Source: Nocardia shimofusensis NBRC 100134 (GTDB lineage: Bacteria; Actinomycetota; Actinomycetes; Mycobacteriales; Mycobacteriaceae). Taken from it: DNA of 64,000 nucleotides. The notes beneath the pieces are model-generated. The model searched no databases and was not told where the DNA came from. It saw only the letters and a list, made by a program, of their open reading frames with translations. This document shows, piece after piece, positions 37,447 to 46,742 of this stretch. Made by a program: the position numbers and the translations under genes. The stretch spans positions 62,001 through 126,000 of the forward strand of contig NZ_BDBT01000011.1 in the NCBI RefSeq assembly GCF_001613125.1. The letters run 5' to 3'. How positions within the stretch are numbered: the stretch's first letter is position 1; every line of letters starts with the position of its first letter.

Positions 37447-39155
37447 GACGACGGATCCAGCGTCGAGACATCGCCCGCGGCCAGCCCCAGCTCACGAGTG
37501 CGCAGCACTCTGCGCATCACCTTCCCGCTGCGGGTGTGCGGCAACGCCTCGACGAAATCGATCTCCCTGGCCGCCACCGACCCCAGCGCCTGCCGGTTGA
37601 ACGCCACCAGCTCGGCGGACAGTTCCGCCGAGGGCACCCGGCCGGCGCGCAACACCACGAACCCCTTCACCCGCTGCCCGGCGACGGGGTCGGGAACACC
37701 GATCACCGCGGCCTCGGCCACCGCGGGGTGGGCCATCAGCGCGCTTTCGACCTCGAACGGGCCGACCATGTGCCCGGCGGTCTTGATGACATCGTCGGCG
37801 CGGCCGACGAATCAGTAATAGCCATCGGCGTCGCGGCGCGCCAGATCGCCGGACAGATACCATCCGCCCGCGAACGCTTTCTCATAGCGCGCGGGGTCGC
37901 CCCAGTACCCTCGGAACATCGAGGGCCAGCCCGCCCGCAGCGCCAGTTCCCCGACCTCGTCGGTCCCGGCGGGCTCTACCGCGCCGTCGGTCACCCGCGC
38001 CCGGCCGTCGGGACCGCGCGCGAGCACCGTGGCCTCCACATCGGGCAGCGGCCTGCCCATCGAACCCGGACGCACCGGCTCGGCGGGATCGGCGGCGATC
38101 ATGATCGCTCCTGTCTCGGTCTGCCACCAGGTGTCGTGTACCGGCCTCCCCAGAACCTGCTCCCCCCAGCGCACCACCGCGGCGTCCAGCGGCTCACCGA
38201 CACTGGCCACCAGCCGCAAGTGCGACAGGTCGCAGCCCGCGGGCAGCTCGTCACCGCGCCTGCGCAACATCCGCAGGGCAGTCGGCGCGGTGTACCAGAC
38301 CGCCACCCGCTCGGCCGAGAGGATCTCGTACCAGCGTCTGGCATCGAACTCGGCTTGGTCGCTGATCACGGTCGCTCCGAGCGCCAGCGGCGCGATGACT
38401 CCGTAGGACATGCCGGTCACCCATCCGGGATCGGCCGTGCACCAATAGATGTCGCCGCCGCGCAGATCCAGGGCCCGCGCCGCCGTCTCGCGGTGCGCGA
38501 GCACCGCGCCGTGCACGTGGATCGCGCCCTTGGGCCGCCCGGTCGTGCCGCTGGTGAAATGCAGCAACGCGACGTCTTCGCTGTCGGTCCGCACCGCTTC
38601 GAACCGCGGGTCCGCGACGGCCATCGCGGCCGGCAGATCCACCACACCGGCCTCGGACGCGGCCGGCTCGGCGGATGCGGCCGGTTCGGTATCGGTGAGC
38701 AACACGTGCCGCAGCGAGCCGAGCGCGGCACGAACGGGCGCCACGCGGCGCCGGTGCAGCGCGGCGGTGGTCACCACTACCTCCGCTTCGGCGAGGGTGA
38801 TCCGCTCGCGTACCGGCTCGGGACCGAACGCCGGGAACAACGGGACGACAACGCAGCCGGCCTTCCACGCGCCGACGATGACGGTGTAGAGATCCGGACA
38901 TCGACCCAGCAGGACGCACACCCTCGTCCCTGGCCGGACCCCGAGCCCGGTGAGTACGTCGGCGAAACGGCCCGCGGACGCGGCGAGCTCGGCGTAGGTG
39001 AGCGATACCGGGTCTGCCAGGGGGCGCAGCCATCGCACGGCCACCTGGTCCGCCCGCGGCGTACCCAGGTGCCGATCCACCGCCTCGTACGCGATATTCA
39101 GCGGCCCCGTGGTCGGGCGCGGCCGTGTGCCCCTGGAACGATCCGCGGCGTCCAT
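37443..39155 (-). pseudogene. Acyl-CoA synthetase (acetyl/propionyl type) with in-frame TGA
   Basis: This AMP-forming synthetase would activate an acyl acid to acyl-CoA. It starts at ATG 39155 with GGAGG, and has LLHFTSGTTGRPKGAIHVHG (P-loop A3), TWWQTETGAIMIAADP (A5) and GWYLSGDLARRDADGYY (A7/A8). The next codon, at 37814-37812, is TGA where relatives have Trp (YYWFVGR). The same frame then continues intact through [20 protein letters not shown] to the catalytic Lys in TRSGKVMRR and the real stop at 37443. No other defect is visible, so the loss is recent, a read-through site, or a sequencing error. It would encode 570 residues. It is the first gene of the ACS-E1-E2-ACP operon. Confidence 0.85.
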
Positions 39156-39250
39156 GTAGCACCTCCTCGACCGGGTTCGGTCAGGTCTGCCACCCCCGCC
39201 GGCATCGTCGTCCTCGGCAAGAAGCCACGATGTCGGCGCGCTCGCTCGGC

Positions 39251-40471
39251 TCAGCCCACCCCGGCGGGAGTGATCAGCCCGAAGTGCCCGTCGTACCGGT
39301 GGTAGAGCACGCAGCCACGGCCGAGGACCTTGTCGCGGAAGAACACGAACGGCTGGCCGGCCAGTTCGAGCCGGGTGGCGGCCTCCTCGACAGTCAGCTC
39401 CGGCGGAGGTGTCGTGCTCATCGTCATGCCGGGCAGATCGGCGATCACCGCCTCCGGCCTGCCATCGGCCTGCGCGAGCCGATAGGAACCGTCCTGGGTG
39501 CGATACAGCACGCTGTCGGCGCCGCTGCCCGCTTCGACGAACAGGTGGAAGTCGTAGTCGAGCGCTTCGGCGTCGGCCGCCGCCGCACCACAGGTCTGCT
39601 CGGCCAGCGCATAGGACTTGTGCCGCACCACTTCCCGTGTCTCGGGCGGGCGGGGATAGTAGGGCAGCTGCGGCCGGGGCGCGTCGCCGTGGCGCCACTC
39701 GTGCTCGCCGTGGGCCCGCAGCCGTCGAATCGACTCGCCGCGGCGATCGATTCCGGCCAGCCGTGCCTTCAGCCGCTCCTGCAACAGGTCGACCGCCTCG
39801 CGCGTGGTCGCGGCCTGCACCTGGACCCGGACGCTGCGACCGCCGACATCGGCGACGACCTGGGCGACCACGCGTGAACTCACCGCGGGATCGCCGTGCC
39901 CGCTGAGCCGGACCCGGGCCGAGAGCACCGGCGCGGGCGCGTGTGTGAGCGCGTGCCCGATCTTCTCGCGCGCGTACTCGGCACCGGCGGCGGACACATA
40001 CCGGCCGGTGGACACCCGTATCGGCTGCGCCGTGGTCGCCTGCTGCGGCGTGGCCTCGCCACCGCCGGCTGCGTCGCCGGACGAGGGCTGCGCGGCAGCC
40101 AGTTCGACGGTGCGCTCGCCCGCGGCGATCGCCTGATGCAACCGGGCTCTCGACAATGTCGCGGGCCCGCATTCGCAGCCGGCGGGCAACGCGTCGTCGC
40201 GCGGATCCTCCGCCGCGAGCAGATCGACATAGGCGGTGCCGCGCTGATGTCCACCATGACCGGTATCGATGCGGTCGCGGTCACCGTGGGCATGTGAGCC
40301 GACGACCGATCGGTACACCGCACCCTGCGCGGTGTCGATCACCTCGGCCACGTGGTGGCTGCGGGGACACCGGATCGTGAGGAGCACCTCCGGGCCCGAA
40401 CCCGCCGATTCCATCGCGTGCTCCGCCAAGCGCCTGCGTTCGAGTGGAGATAGGCTCGAGTTCTCGGGCAT
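39251..40471 (-). CDS. Ribosome hibernation factor-like protein (Rv0079/DATIN-like)
   Basis: The 406-residue protein has an unassigned N-terminal region of about 130 residues. An HPF/S30AE ribosome-binding domain follows (GRYVSAAGAEYAREKIGHAL to LLQERLKARLAGIDRR), and then two tandem HPF C-terminal domains. The first has VVRHKSYALAEQT, LDYDFHLFVEAGSGADSVLY; the second has AGQPFVFFRDKVLGRGCVLY and HRYDGHFGLITPAG. The double C-terminal arrangement matches M. tuberculosis Rv0079, a DosR-regulon dormancy factor, but with a long extra N-terminus. It is divergent from the kinase gene and 95 bp ahead of the synthetase gene. Confidence 0.82.
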   Translation of the reverse strand: MPENSSLSPLERRRLAEHAMESAGSGPEVLLTIRCPRSHHVAEVIDTAQGAVYRSVVGSHAHGDRDRIDTGHGGHQRGTAYVDLLAAEDPRDDALPAGCECGPATLSRARLHQAIAAGERTVELAAAQPSSGDAAGGGEATPQQATTAQPIRVSTGRYVSAAGAEYAREKIGHALTHAPAPVLSARVRLSGHGDPAVSSRVVAQVVADVGGRSVRVQVQAATTREAVDLLQERLKARLAGIDRRGESIRRLRAHGEHEWRHGDAPRPQLPYYPRPPETREVVRHKSYALAEQTCGAAAADAEALDYDFHLFVEAGSGADSVLYRTQDGSYRLAQADGRPEAVIADLPGMTMSTTPPPELTVEEAATRLELAGQPFVFFRDKVLGRGCVLYHRYDGHFGLITPAGVG

Positions 40472-40631
40472 GTATCCACGATCCCCCCGCACACCCGGCC
40501 GCGACAGTGGCCGAAGACTTCGATGACGATGACGATCGACTCTTGGGCCCGTCCGTCGTCCGGGCCAGACTCCCGCCCGGCGAGAACCCCCGAACACTGC
40601 TGACCAGATTCACGCTCAGAAGGAGAATCCC

Positions 40632-42125
40632 GTGCCGCAGCTCCCGGAGGGCGAGCCCTATGTGCAAGTGCGCGAGACCCACACCGGGGTGGTGATGCTC
40701 TGCGGTGATCGCGCCTACAAGGCCAAGAAACCCATCGTCACCGACTTCCTCGACTTCGGCACCCCCGCCGCGCGCGAGCGCGCGTGCGCCCGGGAGCTCG
40801 AGCTCAACCAGCGCCTCGCCCCCGATGTCTATCTCGGCCTGGCTCACGTGACCGACCCCGCGGGCGGCCCGGCCGAACCGCTGCTCGTCATGCGCCGGAT
40901 GTCCGCGGCGATGCGACTGTCGGCGGTGCTCGCCGATCCGTCGCGGCGCCCGTCTCCGCTGCCGGACCTTGCCGCCACGGTGGCGCGATTCCACCTGGCA
41001 GCCCGCCGCGCCACGGAGATCGACGAGGCCGCCCGCCCCGAGCGGCTGCGACGACGGTGGCGCTCCCTGCTCGACCCGCTCGCCGACCACCCGTGCCCCG
41101 GCGTCGACCCGGCCGTTCTCGCCCGCATCGACGCGCTCGCGATGCGCTACATCGACGGCAGATCACCGCTTTTCGACGAACGGATCGCCGCGGGACGCAT
41201 CATCGACGGCCACGGCGACATGCTCGCGGAGGACATCTTCGTGCTCCCGGACGGCTTCCGAATCCTGGACTGCCTCGATTTCGACGACCAGCTGCGCTAT
41301 GTCGACGCGCTCGATGACGCCGCCTTCCTGGCGATGGACCTCGAATTCCTCGGCCATCCCCAGCACGCTCGGTCGTTCTTGGACGACTATGCCGACGCGG
41401 CGCGCGATCCGGCGCCGGTCACGTTGCGCCACCACTACATCGCCTATCGCGCGACGGTCCGCGCCAAGACCGACCGAGTCCGCTACGACCAGAACGACCC
41501 GGCCGCCGCGGGCAACGCCCGCCGCCACCTCGACCTGGCGGTGCGTCACCTCGAGCAGGGCGCGGTGCGGCTCGTGCTCGTCGGCGGCCTGCCCGGCACC
41601 GGGAAGTCCACGGTCGCCACGCAGCTCGCCGCCGGGACGGACGCGGTCGTGCTCTCTTCCGACGAGGTGCGCGACCGGATGCGCGCAGCGGGCGCTCTCA
41701 CCGGCGATTCCGGAACCTTCGGCGCGGGGGCCTACGCACCGGCGGCGAAGACGGCGGTCTACACCACGCTGCTCGAGCTGGCACGCGAGCGCCTCGAGCA
41801 CGGTGTCTCGGTGATCCTGGACGCGAGCTGGACAGATCCCGCCGAACGCGACCGCGCCGCGGCACTGGCGGATCAGACGTGCAGCGAGCTGGTGTCGCTG
41901 CACTGCACGTGCCCGGCAGAACTCGCACATCAGCGCATCGAGACCAGGACGCGCGGATACTCCGAGGCGACGCCCGCGATCGCCGACGCACTCGCCGCGA
42001 CGGCAGCACCCTGGCCCGAGGCCACCCGGGTCGACACCGCACAACCACTCGAGGACTCGCTCGCCCTGGCCCTGCGGGCCTGGCAGGACCCGATGTGTCA
42101 GCAGAGGACTGTCCGGCAGCGTTGA
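40632..42125 (+). CDS. Aminoglycoside phosphotransferase-like/P-loop kinase fusion (Rv2004c-like)
   Basis: The 497-residue protein has two parts. An N-terminal phosphotransferase-like domain has YKAKKPIVTDFLDFGT, the Brenner-type IIDGHGDMLAEDIF near 190-205 and LDCLDFDDQLRYVD. A C-terminal P-loop kinase domain has LVLVGGLPGTGKSTVATQLA near 315 and LSSDEVRDRMR. M. tuberculosis Rv2004c has the same architecture and is in the DosR regulon. The GTG start has AGAAGGAGAA upstream. The substrate is unknown; there is no reason to call it a drug-resistance enzyme. Confidence 0.87.
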   Translation: MPQLPEGEPYVQVRETHTGVVMLCGDRAYKAKKPIVTDFLDFGTPAARERACARELELNQRLAPDVYLGLAHVTDPAGGPAEPLLVMRRMSAAMRLSAVLADPSRRPSPLPDLAATVARFHLAARRATEIDEAARPERLRRRWRSLLDPLADHPCPGVDPAVLARIDALAMRYIDGRSPLFDERIAAGRIIDGHGDMLAEDIFVLPDGFRILDCLDFDDQLRYVDALDDAAFLAMDLEFLGHPQHARSFLDDYADAARDPAPVTLRHHYIAYRATVRAKTDRVRYDQNDPAAAGNARRHLDLAVRHLEQGAVRLVLVGGLPGTGKSTVATQLAAGTDAVVLSSDEVRDRMRAAGALTGDSGTFGAGAYAPAAKTAVYTTLLELARERLEHGVSVILDASWTDPAERDRAAALADQTCSELVSLHCTCPAELAHQRIETRTRGYSEATPAIADALAATAAPWPEATRVDTAQPLEDSLALALRAWQDPMCQQRTVRQR

Positions 42126-42131
42126 CAGCGG

Positions 42132-42145
42132 GCGACCGGCGTCGT
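42132..42145. promoter_or_regulatory. Weak DosR-like box upstream of the PRT/esterase gene
   Basis: GCGAC-CGGC-GTCGT keeps the GAC-n4-GTC core, with three mismatches to GGGAC-n4-GTCCC. It lies about 116 bp upstream of the gene starting at 42261. Confidence 0.2.
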
Positions 42146-42260
42146 ACCAGAGCCGATGGTCACCCACGGCGAGGCAGGAATCCTCTCTCCCCTGCCCAGC
42201 AGGGCGAGAAGGCTTTTCTCGGGAGAGCTGGAGCGCCTGCCCCGGTGAAAGGAGGCTCTC

Positions 42261-44276
42261 ATGACATCGGCGCCGGACACCAGGAACACACCGCAGCCGA
42301 TCTTCCGTGACCGGAGTGAAGCCGGACGCGTGCTCGCCGAACTGCTCATGCACTATCGCGACGACCCGCAAGTGATCGTGCTCGGCCTCGCCCGCGGCGG
42401 TGTCCCCGTCGCTTGGGAGGTCGCGGCCGCCCTCGGCGCCCCGCTGGACACGATCATCGTGCGCAAGCTCGGCGCGCCTGCCAACCCGGAGTTCGCGATC
42501 GGCGCGCTGGCCGGTGACGGCCGGATCGTGCTGAACGACGACACGGTGCGGGCGCTGGGACTGACCGCGGACCAGGTGCGCGACATCGCCCGCGACGAGG
42601 CGCGCGAACTGGCCCGCCGGGAAGCCGCCTACCGGGGCGGCCGTCGCCCGCTCGACGTCGCCGGTCGCACGGTGATTCTCGTCGACGACGGGCTGGCGAC
42701 CGGCGCGAGCATGGTCGCCGCTGTTCAGGCGATCGGTGCCGCCGAGCCCGGACGCATCGTGGTCGCCGTGCCCGCCGCGCCCGAATCCACCTGCCGGGAA
42801 TTCGAGTCCATGGTCGACGAAATGGTCTGCGCGAGCATGCCCTCGCCGTTCCTGGCGGTCGGCGACTCCTTCTGGAACTTCACCCAGGTCACCGACGACC
42901 AGGTACGCGCACTGCTCGCCGACACTCCCGCACGGGCCCGCTCCGCGGTCCCGGACACGACCGAGCTGGTACGGGCGGCCGCCATCCCGGCGCCGGGAGG
43001 GGTGGTGCCCGCCGATGTGATCGACGATCTGGTCGGCGACGCGCGATTCGTGCTGATCGGGGAGAGTTCGCACGGCACACGCGAGTTCTATGCCGCGCGG
43101 GCGGCGATCACCCGCCGGCTCATCACGGACAAGGGCTTCGACGCGGTCGCGGCCGAGGCGGACTGGCCCGACGCCTACCGGGTCGACCGTTACGTCCGCG
43201 GCGTCGGTACCGACGACTCGGCAGCACACGCCCTCGGCGACTTCGAACGATTCCCCACCTGGATGTGGCGCAACACGGTGGTCCGCGATTTCGTGTCCTG
43301 GCTGCGCCTGCACAACGAGGCCCGTCGCCGGGCGGGCGGCACGCCGACCGGGTTCTACGGGCTCGATCTCTACAGCATGCACCGCAGCATGCAGCGGGTG
43401 ATCTCGTATCTGGAGACCGTGGACCCCGCCGCCGCCGAACGAGCGCGCCGCCGCTACAGCTGCTTCGACCGCAATTCCGACAACGACGCCCAGGCCTACG
43501 GATTCGCGGCCGCCTTCGGCGCGGGCGAGTCCTGCGAGGCCGAGGCGGTGCGCCAGCTGGTCGAACTGCAGCGCGGCGCAGCCGCGCACATGGACGTCCA
43601 CGACGGCGAGGCCGGCTTCGACGCCCTGCGCAACGCATGGACGGTGCGCGGCGCCGAGGCGTACTACCGCGCCATGTTCGGCCCGCGCGTCTCCTCCTGG
43701 AACCTGCGTGACGAACACATGGCCGACACCCTCGACGCGCTCGCCCGGCACCTCGATCGGCCGGACAAGCAGGCGCGCGTCGTGGTTTGGGCGCACAACT
43801 CGCACGTCGGGGACGCGCGCGCCACCGAAATGGGCGCCGAGGGGCAGCTCTCGCTCGGACAACTGGTACGGGAACGGCACGGGGACGATGCCCGCCTCAT
43901 CGGCTTGACGACCGGCCACGGCACGGTGACGGCGGCCGACGCGTGGAACGGCCCCGCCCACTTCAAGCGCGTCCGCGACCCGCTCCCCAGCAGCGTCGAA
44001 GAGTTGCTGCACGACACCGGTATCCCGGCGTTCCTGGTGCGCACCGATCGGCCCTCCGAGGCGGTGGACGTGCTCGGCACGCCGCGCCTGGAACGCGCGA
44101 TCGGTGTCATCTACCAACCCGCCACCGAACGCCACAGCCACTACTTCCACAGCCGCCTCGCCGACCGCTACGACGCGGTGATCCACATCGACGAGACCAC
44201 CGCGATCGAGCCGCTGGAACCCGGTGAGCACTGGATCTCCGGCCGAACCCCGGAGACCTACCCGAGCGGACTGTGA
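42261..44276 (+). CDS. Phosphoribosyltransferase-erythromycin esterase-like fusion (Rv2030c-like)
   Basis: The 671-residue protein fuses a phosphoribosyltransferase domain (residues 1-215) to an erythromycin-esterase-fold domain (about 235-660). The first has [18 protein letters not shown] and the PRPP loop [20 protein letters not shown]. The second has [37 protein letters not shown] and [16 protein letters not shown] with the active-site histidines. M. tuberculosis Rv2030c, a DosR-regulon member, has this same fusion. The Shine-Dalgarno AAAGGAGG is excellent. The physiological reaction is unknown. Confidence 0.88.
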   Translation: MTSAPDTRNTPQPIFRDRSEAGRVLAELLMHYRDDPQVIVLGLARGGVPVAWEVAAALGAPLDTIIVRKLGAPANPEFAIGALAGDGRIVLNDDTVRALGLTADQVRDIARDEARELARREAAYRGGRRPLDVAGRTVILVDDGLATGASMVAAVQAIGAAEPGRIVVAVPAAPESTCREFESMVDEMVCASMPSPFLAVGDSFWNFTQVTDDQVRALLADTPARARSAVPDTTELVRAAAIPAPGGVVPADVIDDLVGDARFVLIGESSHGTREFYAARAAITRRLITDKGFDAVAAEADWPDAYRVDRYVRGVGTDDSAAHALGDFERFPTWMWRNTVVRDFVSWLRLHNEARRRAGGTPTGFYGLDLYSMHRSMQRVISYLETVDPAAAERARRRYSCFDRNSDNDAQAYGFAAAFGAGESCEAEAVRQLVELQRGAAAHMDVHDGEAGFDALRNAWTVRGAEAYYRAMFGPRVSSWNLRDEHMADTLDALARHLDRPDKQARVVVWAHNSHVGDARATEMGAEGQLSLGQLVRERHGDDARLIGLTTGHGTVTAADAWNGPAHFKRVRDPLPSSVEELLHDTGIPAFLVRTDRPSEAVDVLGTPRLERAIGVIYQPATERHSHYFHSRLADRYDAVIHIDETTAIEPLEPGEHWISGRTPETYPSGL

Positions 44277-44332
44277 GGCGACTCGCACCACGCCTGCCGG
44301 GCTCCGACTGGCAACCTCCGGCCCCGCGATCT

Positions 44333-44346
44333 GTGACGTTCGTCTC
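44333..44346. promoter_or_regulatory. DosR-like box upstream of the wax ester synthase gene
   Basis: GTGAC-GTTC-GTCTC matches GGGAC-n4-GTCCC with one mismatch in each half, about 86 bp upstream of the chosen start at 44432. It is the best of three similar sites in this block. Confidence 0.3.
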
Positions 44347-44431
44347 TGTTCAGGGGCGGGCCGATCGGGCACGGTGGAGAAGTCCGTCCGGACGACTCGA
44401 CGCATCCGCACACATGGCAAGGCAGCCGACC

Positions 44432-45832
44432 ATGGGCTCTCGCGAATCACACATGACCCAGACGGATCTGTTCGCTTGGAGCATGGAACACGATCCGCTT
44501 CTGCGGTCGACCATCGTCACGGTGTTGATCCTCGACACCGAACCGGACCGGGCGCGGATGGTCGAACTCATGGATCGCGGTACTCGCGTGGTTCCCAGAT
44601 TCCGGCACGTGTTGTCGGTCGCTCCGATGAATCTCACGCCGCCCCGGTGGAAGGCGGATACCGACTTCGATCTGTCCTGGCACCTGCGCTGGTCCGCGCT
44701 GCCCGCGCCGGGCGACATGTCCACGGTCCTCGACTTCGCGCGCACCGAGATGATGACCGCCTTCGATCCGATCCGCCCGCTGTGGACCTTCACCGTGCTG
44801 ACCGGGCTGTCCGGCGGCCGGTGTGCGGCCGTCCTCAAGGTGCACCACAGCTTGACCGACGGCATCGGCGGCATCCAGATCGCCGGGGAGATGCTGGATC
44901 TCGCGCGGGAGGGCACCGAACGCGAGCCGGTCGGCGACAGCGGCCCACCCGATTCCGGAGCGCTGGCCGACATCGTGGAGTGGAATCTGTCCACCGGATA
45001 CGAGGTGGTCCGGGCCGGGCTGTCGACGGCGGCATCGGCGGCGCGGCAGACACTCACCTCTCCGGTGCGGGCCGCCCGCTCCGGAGCCGGCTTGGCCTGG
45101 TCGCTGGCCCGGTTCGTGCGGCCCATCACCAGCACCCTGTCGCCGGTGATGACCGAGCGCGGTCAGAGCAGGCGACTGAGCGTGTTGGAAGCACCGCTCG
45201 CCGAGTTGTCCGCCGCGGCCCACCGAGCGGAATGCACCCTCAACGATGCCTACCTCGCGGCCTTGCTGATCGGTCTGCGGGCCTACCACGAACGTCAGGG
45301 CGCCTCGGTCGAGCAGCTCCGTCTCACGATGCCGATCAGCACCCGGACCGCGGCCGACCCCATCGGCGGAAACCGCATCACTCTGGCGAGATTCGCCGTG
45401 CGCGCCGACATCGACGACGCGATCGCCATGATGCGCGCGGTGCACGCCACCGTCGAGGGCTGGCGTCACGAGCAGGCGATCCCGCTGACCAACGCGGTGG
45501 CCGCCGTGCTGAACCGGCTGCCCAGCATGGTGCTCGCACAGATGCTCGAGCACGTGGATTTCGTCGCCTCCGACGTCCCCGGCTCACCGGTGCCGCTCTA
45601 TCTCGCCGGTGCCGAGATCGAGCAAATGCACGCATTCGGCCCGACGTTGGGAACGGCCTTCAACGCGACCCTGGTCTCCCACATCGGCACCTGCTACATC
45701 GGACTCGATATCGACACCGCCGCCGTGACAGACCCGGCGGAGTTCCTCGACTGCATCGACAGCGGTCTGCGCGCCGTCCGCGCTACGGGCGCCCGGCCAC
45801 CGGAAACGGCGCCGCCGCCGACGGGAACGTGA
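44432..45832 (+). CDS. Wax ester synthase/diacylglycerol acyltransferase (WS/DGAT)
   Basis: This enzyme makes storage wax esters or triacylglycerol from acyl-CoA. The 466-residue protein has the catalytic HHxxxDG motif in LKVHHSLTDGIGGIQ near residue 138. It also has RVVPRFRHVLSVAP, the PLWTFTVL segment, and a C-terminal SDVPGSPVPLYLAGAEIEQM that matches the conserved NVPGP-type motif. ATGs at 44414, 44432 and 44453 are possible; 44432 has AAGG about ten bases upstream. The M. tuberculosis counterpart tgs1 is a DosR gene for hypoxic lipid storage. The final 25 residues are low complexity. Confidence 0.9.
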   Translation: MGSRESHMTQTDLFAWSMEHDPLLRSTIVTVLILDTEPDRARMVELMDRGTRVVPRFRHVLSVAPMNLTPPRWKADTDFDLSWHLRWSALPAPGDMSTVLDFARTEMMTAFDPIRPLWTFTVLTGLSGGRCAAVLKVHHSLTDGIGGIQIAGEMLDLAREGTEREPVGDSGPPDSGALADIVEWNLSTGYEVVRAGLSTAASAARQTLTSPVRAARSGAGLAWSLARFVRPITSTLSPVMTERGQSRRLSVLEAPLAELSAAAHRAECTLNDAYLAALLIGLRAYHERQGASVEQLRLTMPISTRTAADPIGGNRITLARFAVRADIDDAIAMMRAVHATVEGWRHEQAIPLTNAVAAVLNRLPSMVLAQMLEHVDFVASDVPGSPVPLYLAGAEIEQMHAFGPTLGTAFNATLVSHIGTCYIGLDIDTAAVTDPAEFLDCIDSGLRAVRATGARPPETAPPPTGT

Positions 45833-45943
45833 ACCTCGCGAAGTCCGTCGCAACGACCGAAAGGTGCTGTGCCCAGTGCATTCTCCCGGTGGCTGTGCTC
45901 GACGTGCTCGACCGGTTCGCCCGGCCGGATCGAAAGGACTCCG

Positions 45944-46693
45944 ATGATGTTCGAACTCGATGGCCGCAGCGCCGTCGTGACCGGCGGCGCACGCGGGATC
46001 GGCGCCGCGGTCGCCCGGTCGCTGGCCGACGCCGGAGCGGGAGTCGTCGTCGCCGACGTCCTCGACAGCGAGGGCACGGAAACCGCTGAGAGCCTCGGTC
46101 ACCGCGGGCGCTTCGCTCACCTCGACGTCACTCAGGAGAACGACTGGCGGAAAGTGCTCGACATCGCCGAGGACACCTTCGGACCACTCGCCGTATTGAT
46201 CAACAACGCGGGCATCCTCGATTTCGGCGAGATCACCGAGCAGTCGCCCGCCGCGTTCCGGAACGTGCTCGATGTCAACCTCTTCGGCTCCTGGCTGGGC
46301 ATGCACACCGCGGCGCCGCTGCTGCGTGCGGCCGGAGGCGGGGTCATCGTGAACATCTCCTCCACCGCCGGGCTGACGGGCTATTCGGGCATCGGCGCCT
46401 ACGTGGCTTCCAAGTGGGGTCTGCGCGGTCTCACCAAGACCGCGGCCATCGAACTCGGCCGCGCGGGCATCCGGGTCTGCTCGGTCCATCCCGGCCCGAT
46501 CGACACCCCCATGACCGCCGAGATGGACCGCGCCGTCGCTGCCGCGCAGCCACTGCCGCGCTTCGGCGAGTCCGCGGAAGTGGCCGCGATGGTCACCTTC
46601 ATCGTCACCGAGGCCGGCTTCTCCACCGGGTCGGAATTCGTCCTCGACGGCGGGGCCACAGCGGGCCAAGTGCTCCCGCCGCTGTCCAGCTGA
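45944..46693 (+). CDS. Short-chain dehydrogenase/reductase (FabG3/20-beta-HSD-like)
   Basis: The 249-residue classical SDR has the NAD(P) motif TGGARGIGAAVARSLA at residues 13-28, NNAGILDF, and the catalytic Ser-Tyr-Lys in VNISSTAGLTGYSGIGAYVASKWG. VHPGPIDTPM follows near 185. It resembles the hydroxysteroid dehydrogenase group that includes M. tuberculosis Rv2002, which lies near Rv2004c and Rv2005c in that genome. The start ATG at 45944 has AAAGGA six bases upstream. The substrate is uncertain. Confidence 0.88.
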   Translation: MMFELDGRSAVVTGGARGIGAAVARSLADAGAGVVVADVLDSEGTETAESLGHRGRFAHLDVTQENDWRKVLDIAEDTFGPLAVLINNAGILDFGEITEQSPAAFRNVLDVNLFGSWLGMHTAAPLLRAAGGGVIVNISSTAGLTGYSGIGAYVASKWGLRGLTKTAAIELGRAGIRVCSVHPGPIDTPMTAEMDRAVAAAQPLPRFGESAEVAAMVTFIVTEAGFSTGSEFVLDGGATAGQVLPPLSS

Positions 46694-46742
46694 CCGACAC
46701 GGAGAACCAGCTCCCGCCTCGCCGGGCGGAAAGGAATTCTCG

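Noticed and set aside
40562..40576. A DosR-like CGGGCCAGACTCCCG in the HPF/kinase divergent promoter
   Set aside because: The half-sites are one base too close and the GAC-n4-GTC core is absent, so it was not called.
42261..44276. Macrolide resistance from the erythromycin-esterase-like domain
   Set aside because: The fusion with a phosphoribosyltransferase and the DosR-type context match Rv2030c, not a resistance esterase.
41163..44450. A minus-strand open frame of about 1,095 codons
   Set aside because: It is antisense to the kinase and phosphoribosyltransferase-esterase genes, which have clear catalytic motifs and ribosome sites. The antisense product has no motifs.
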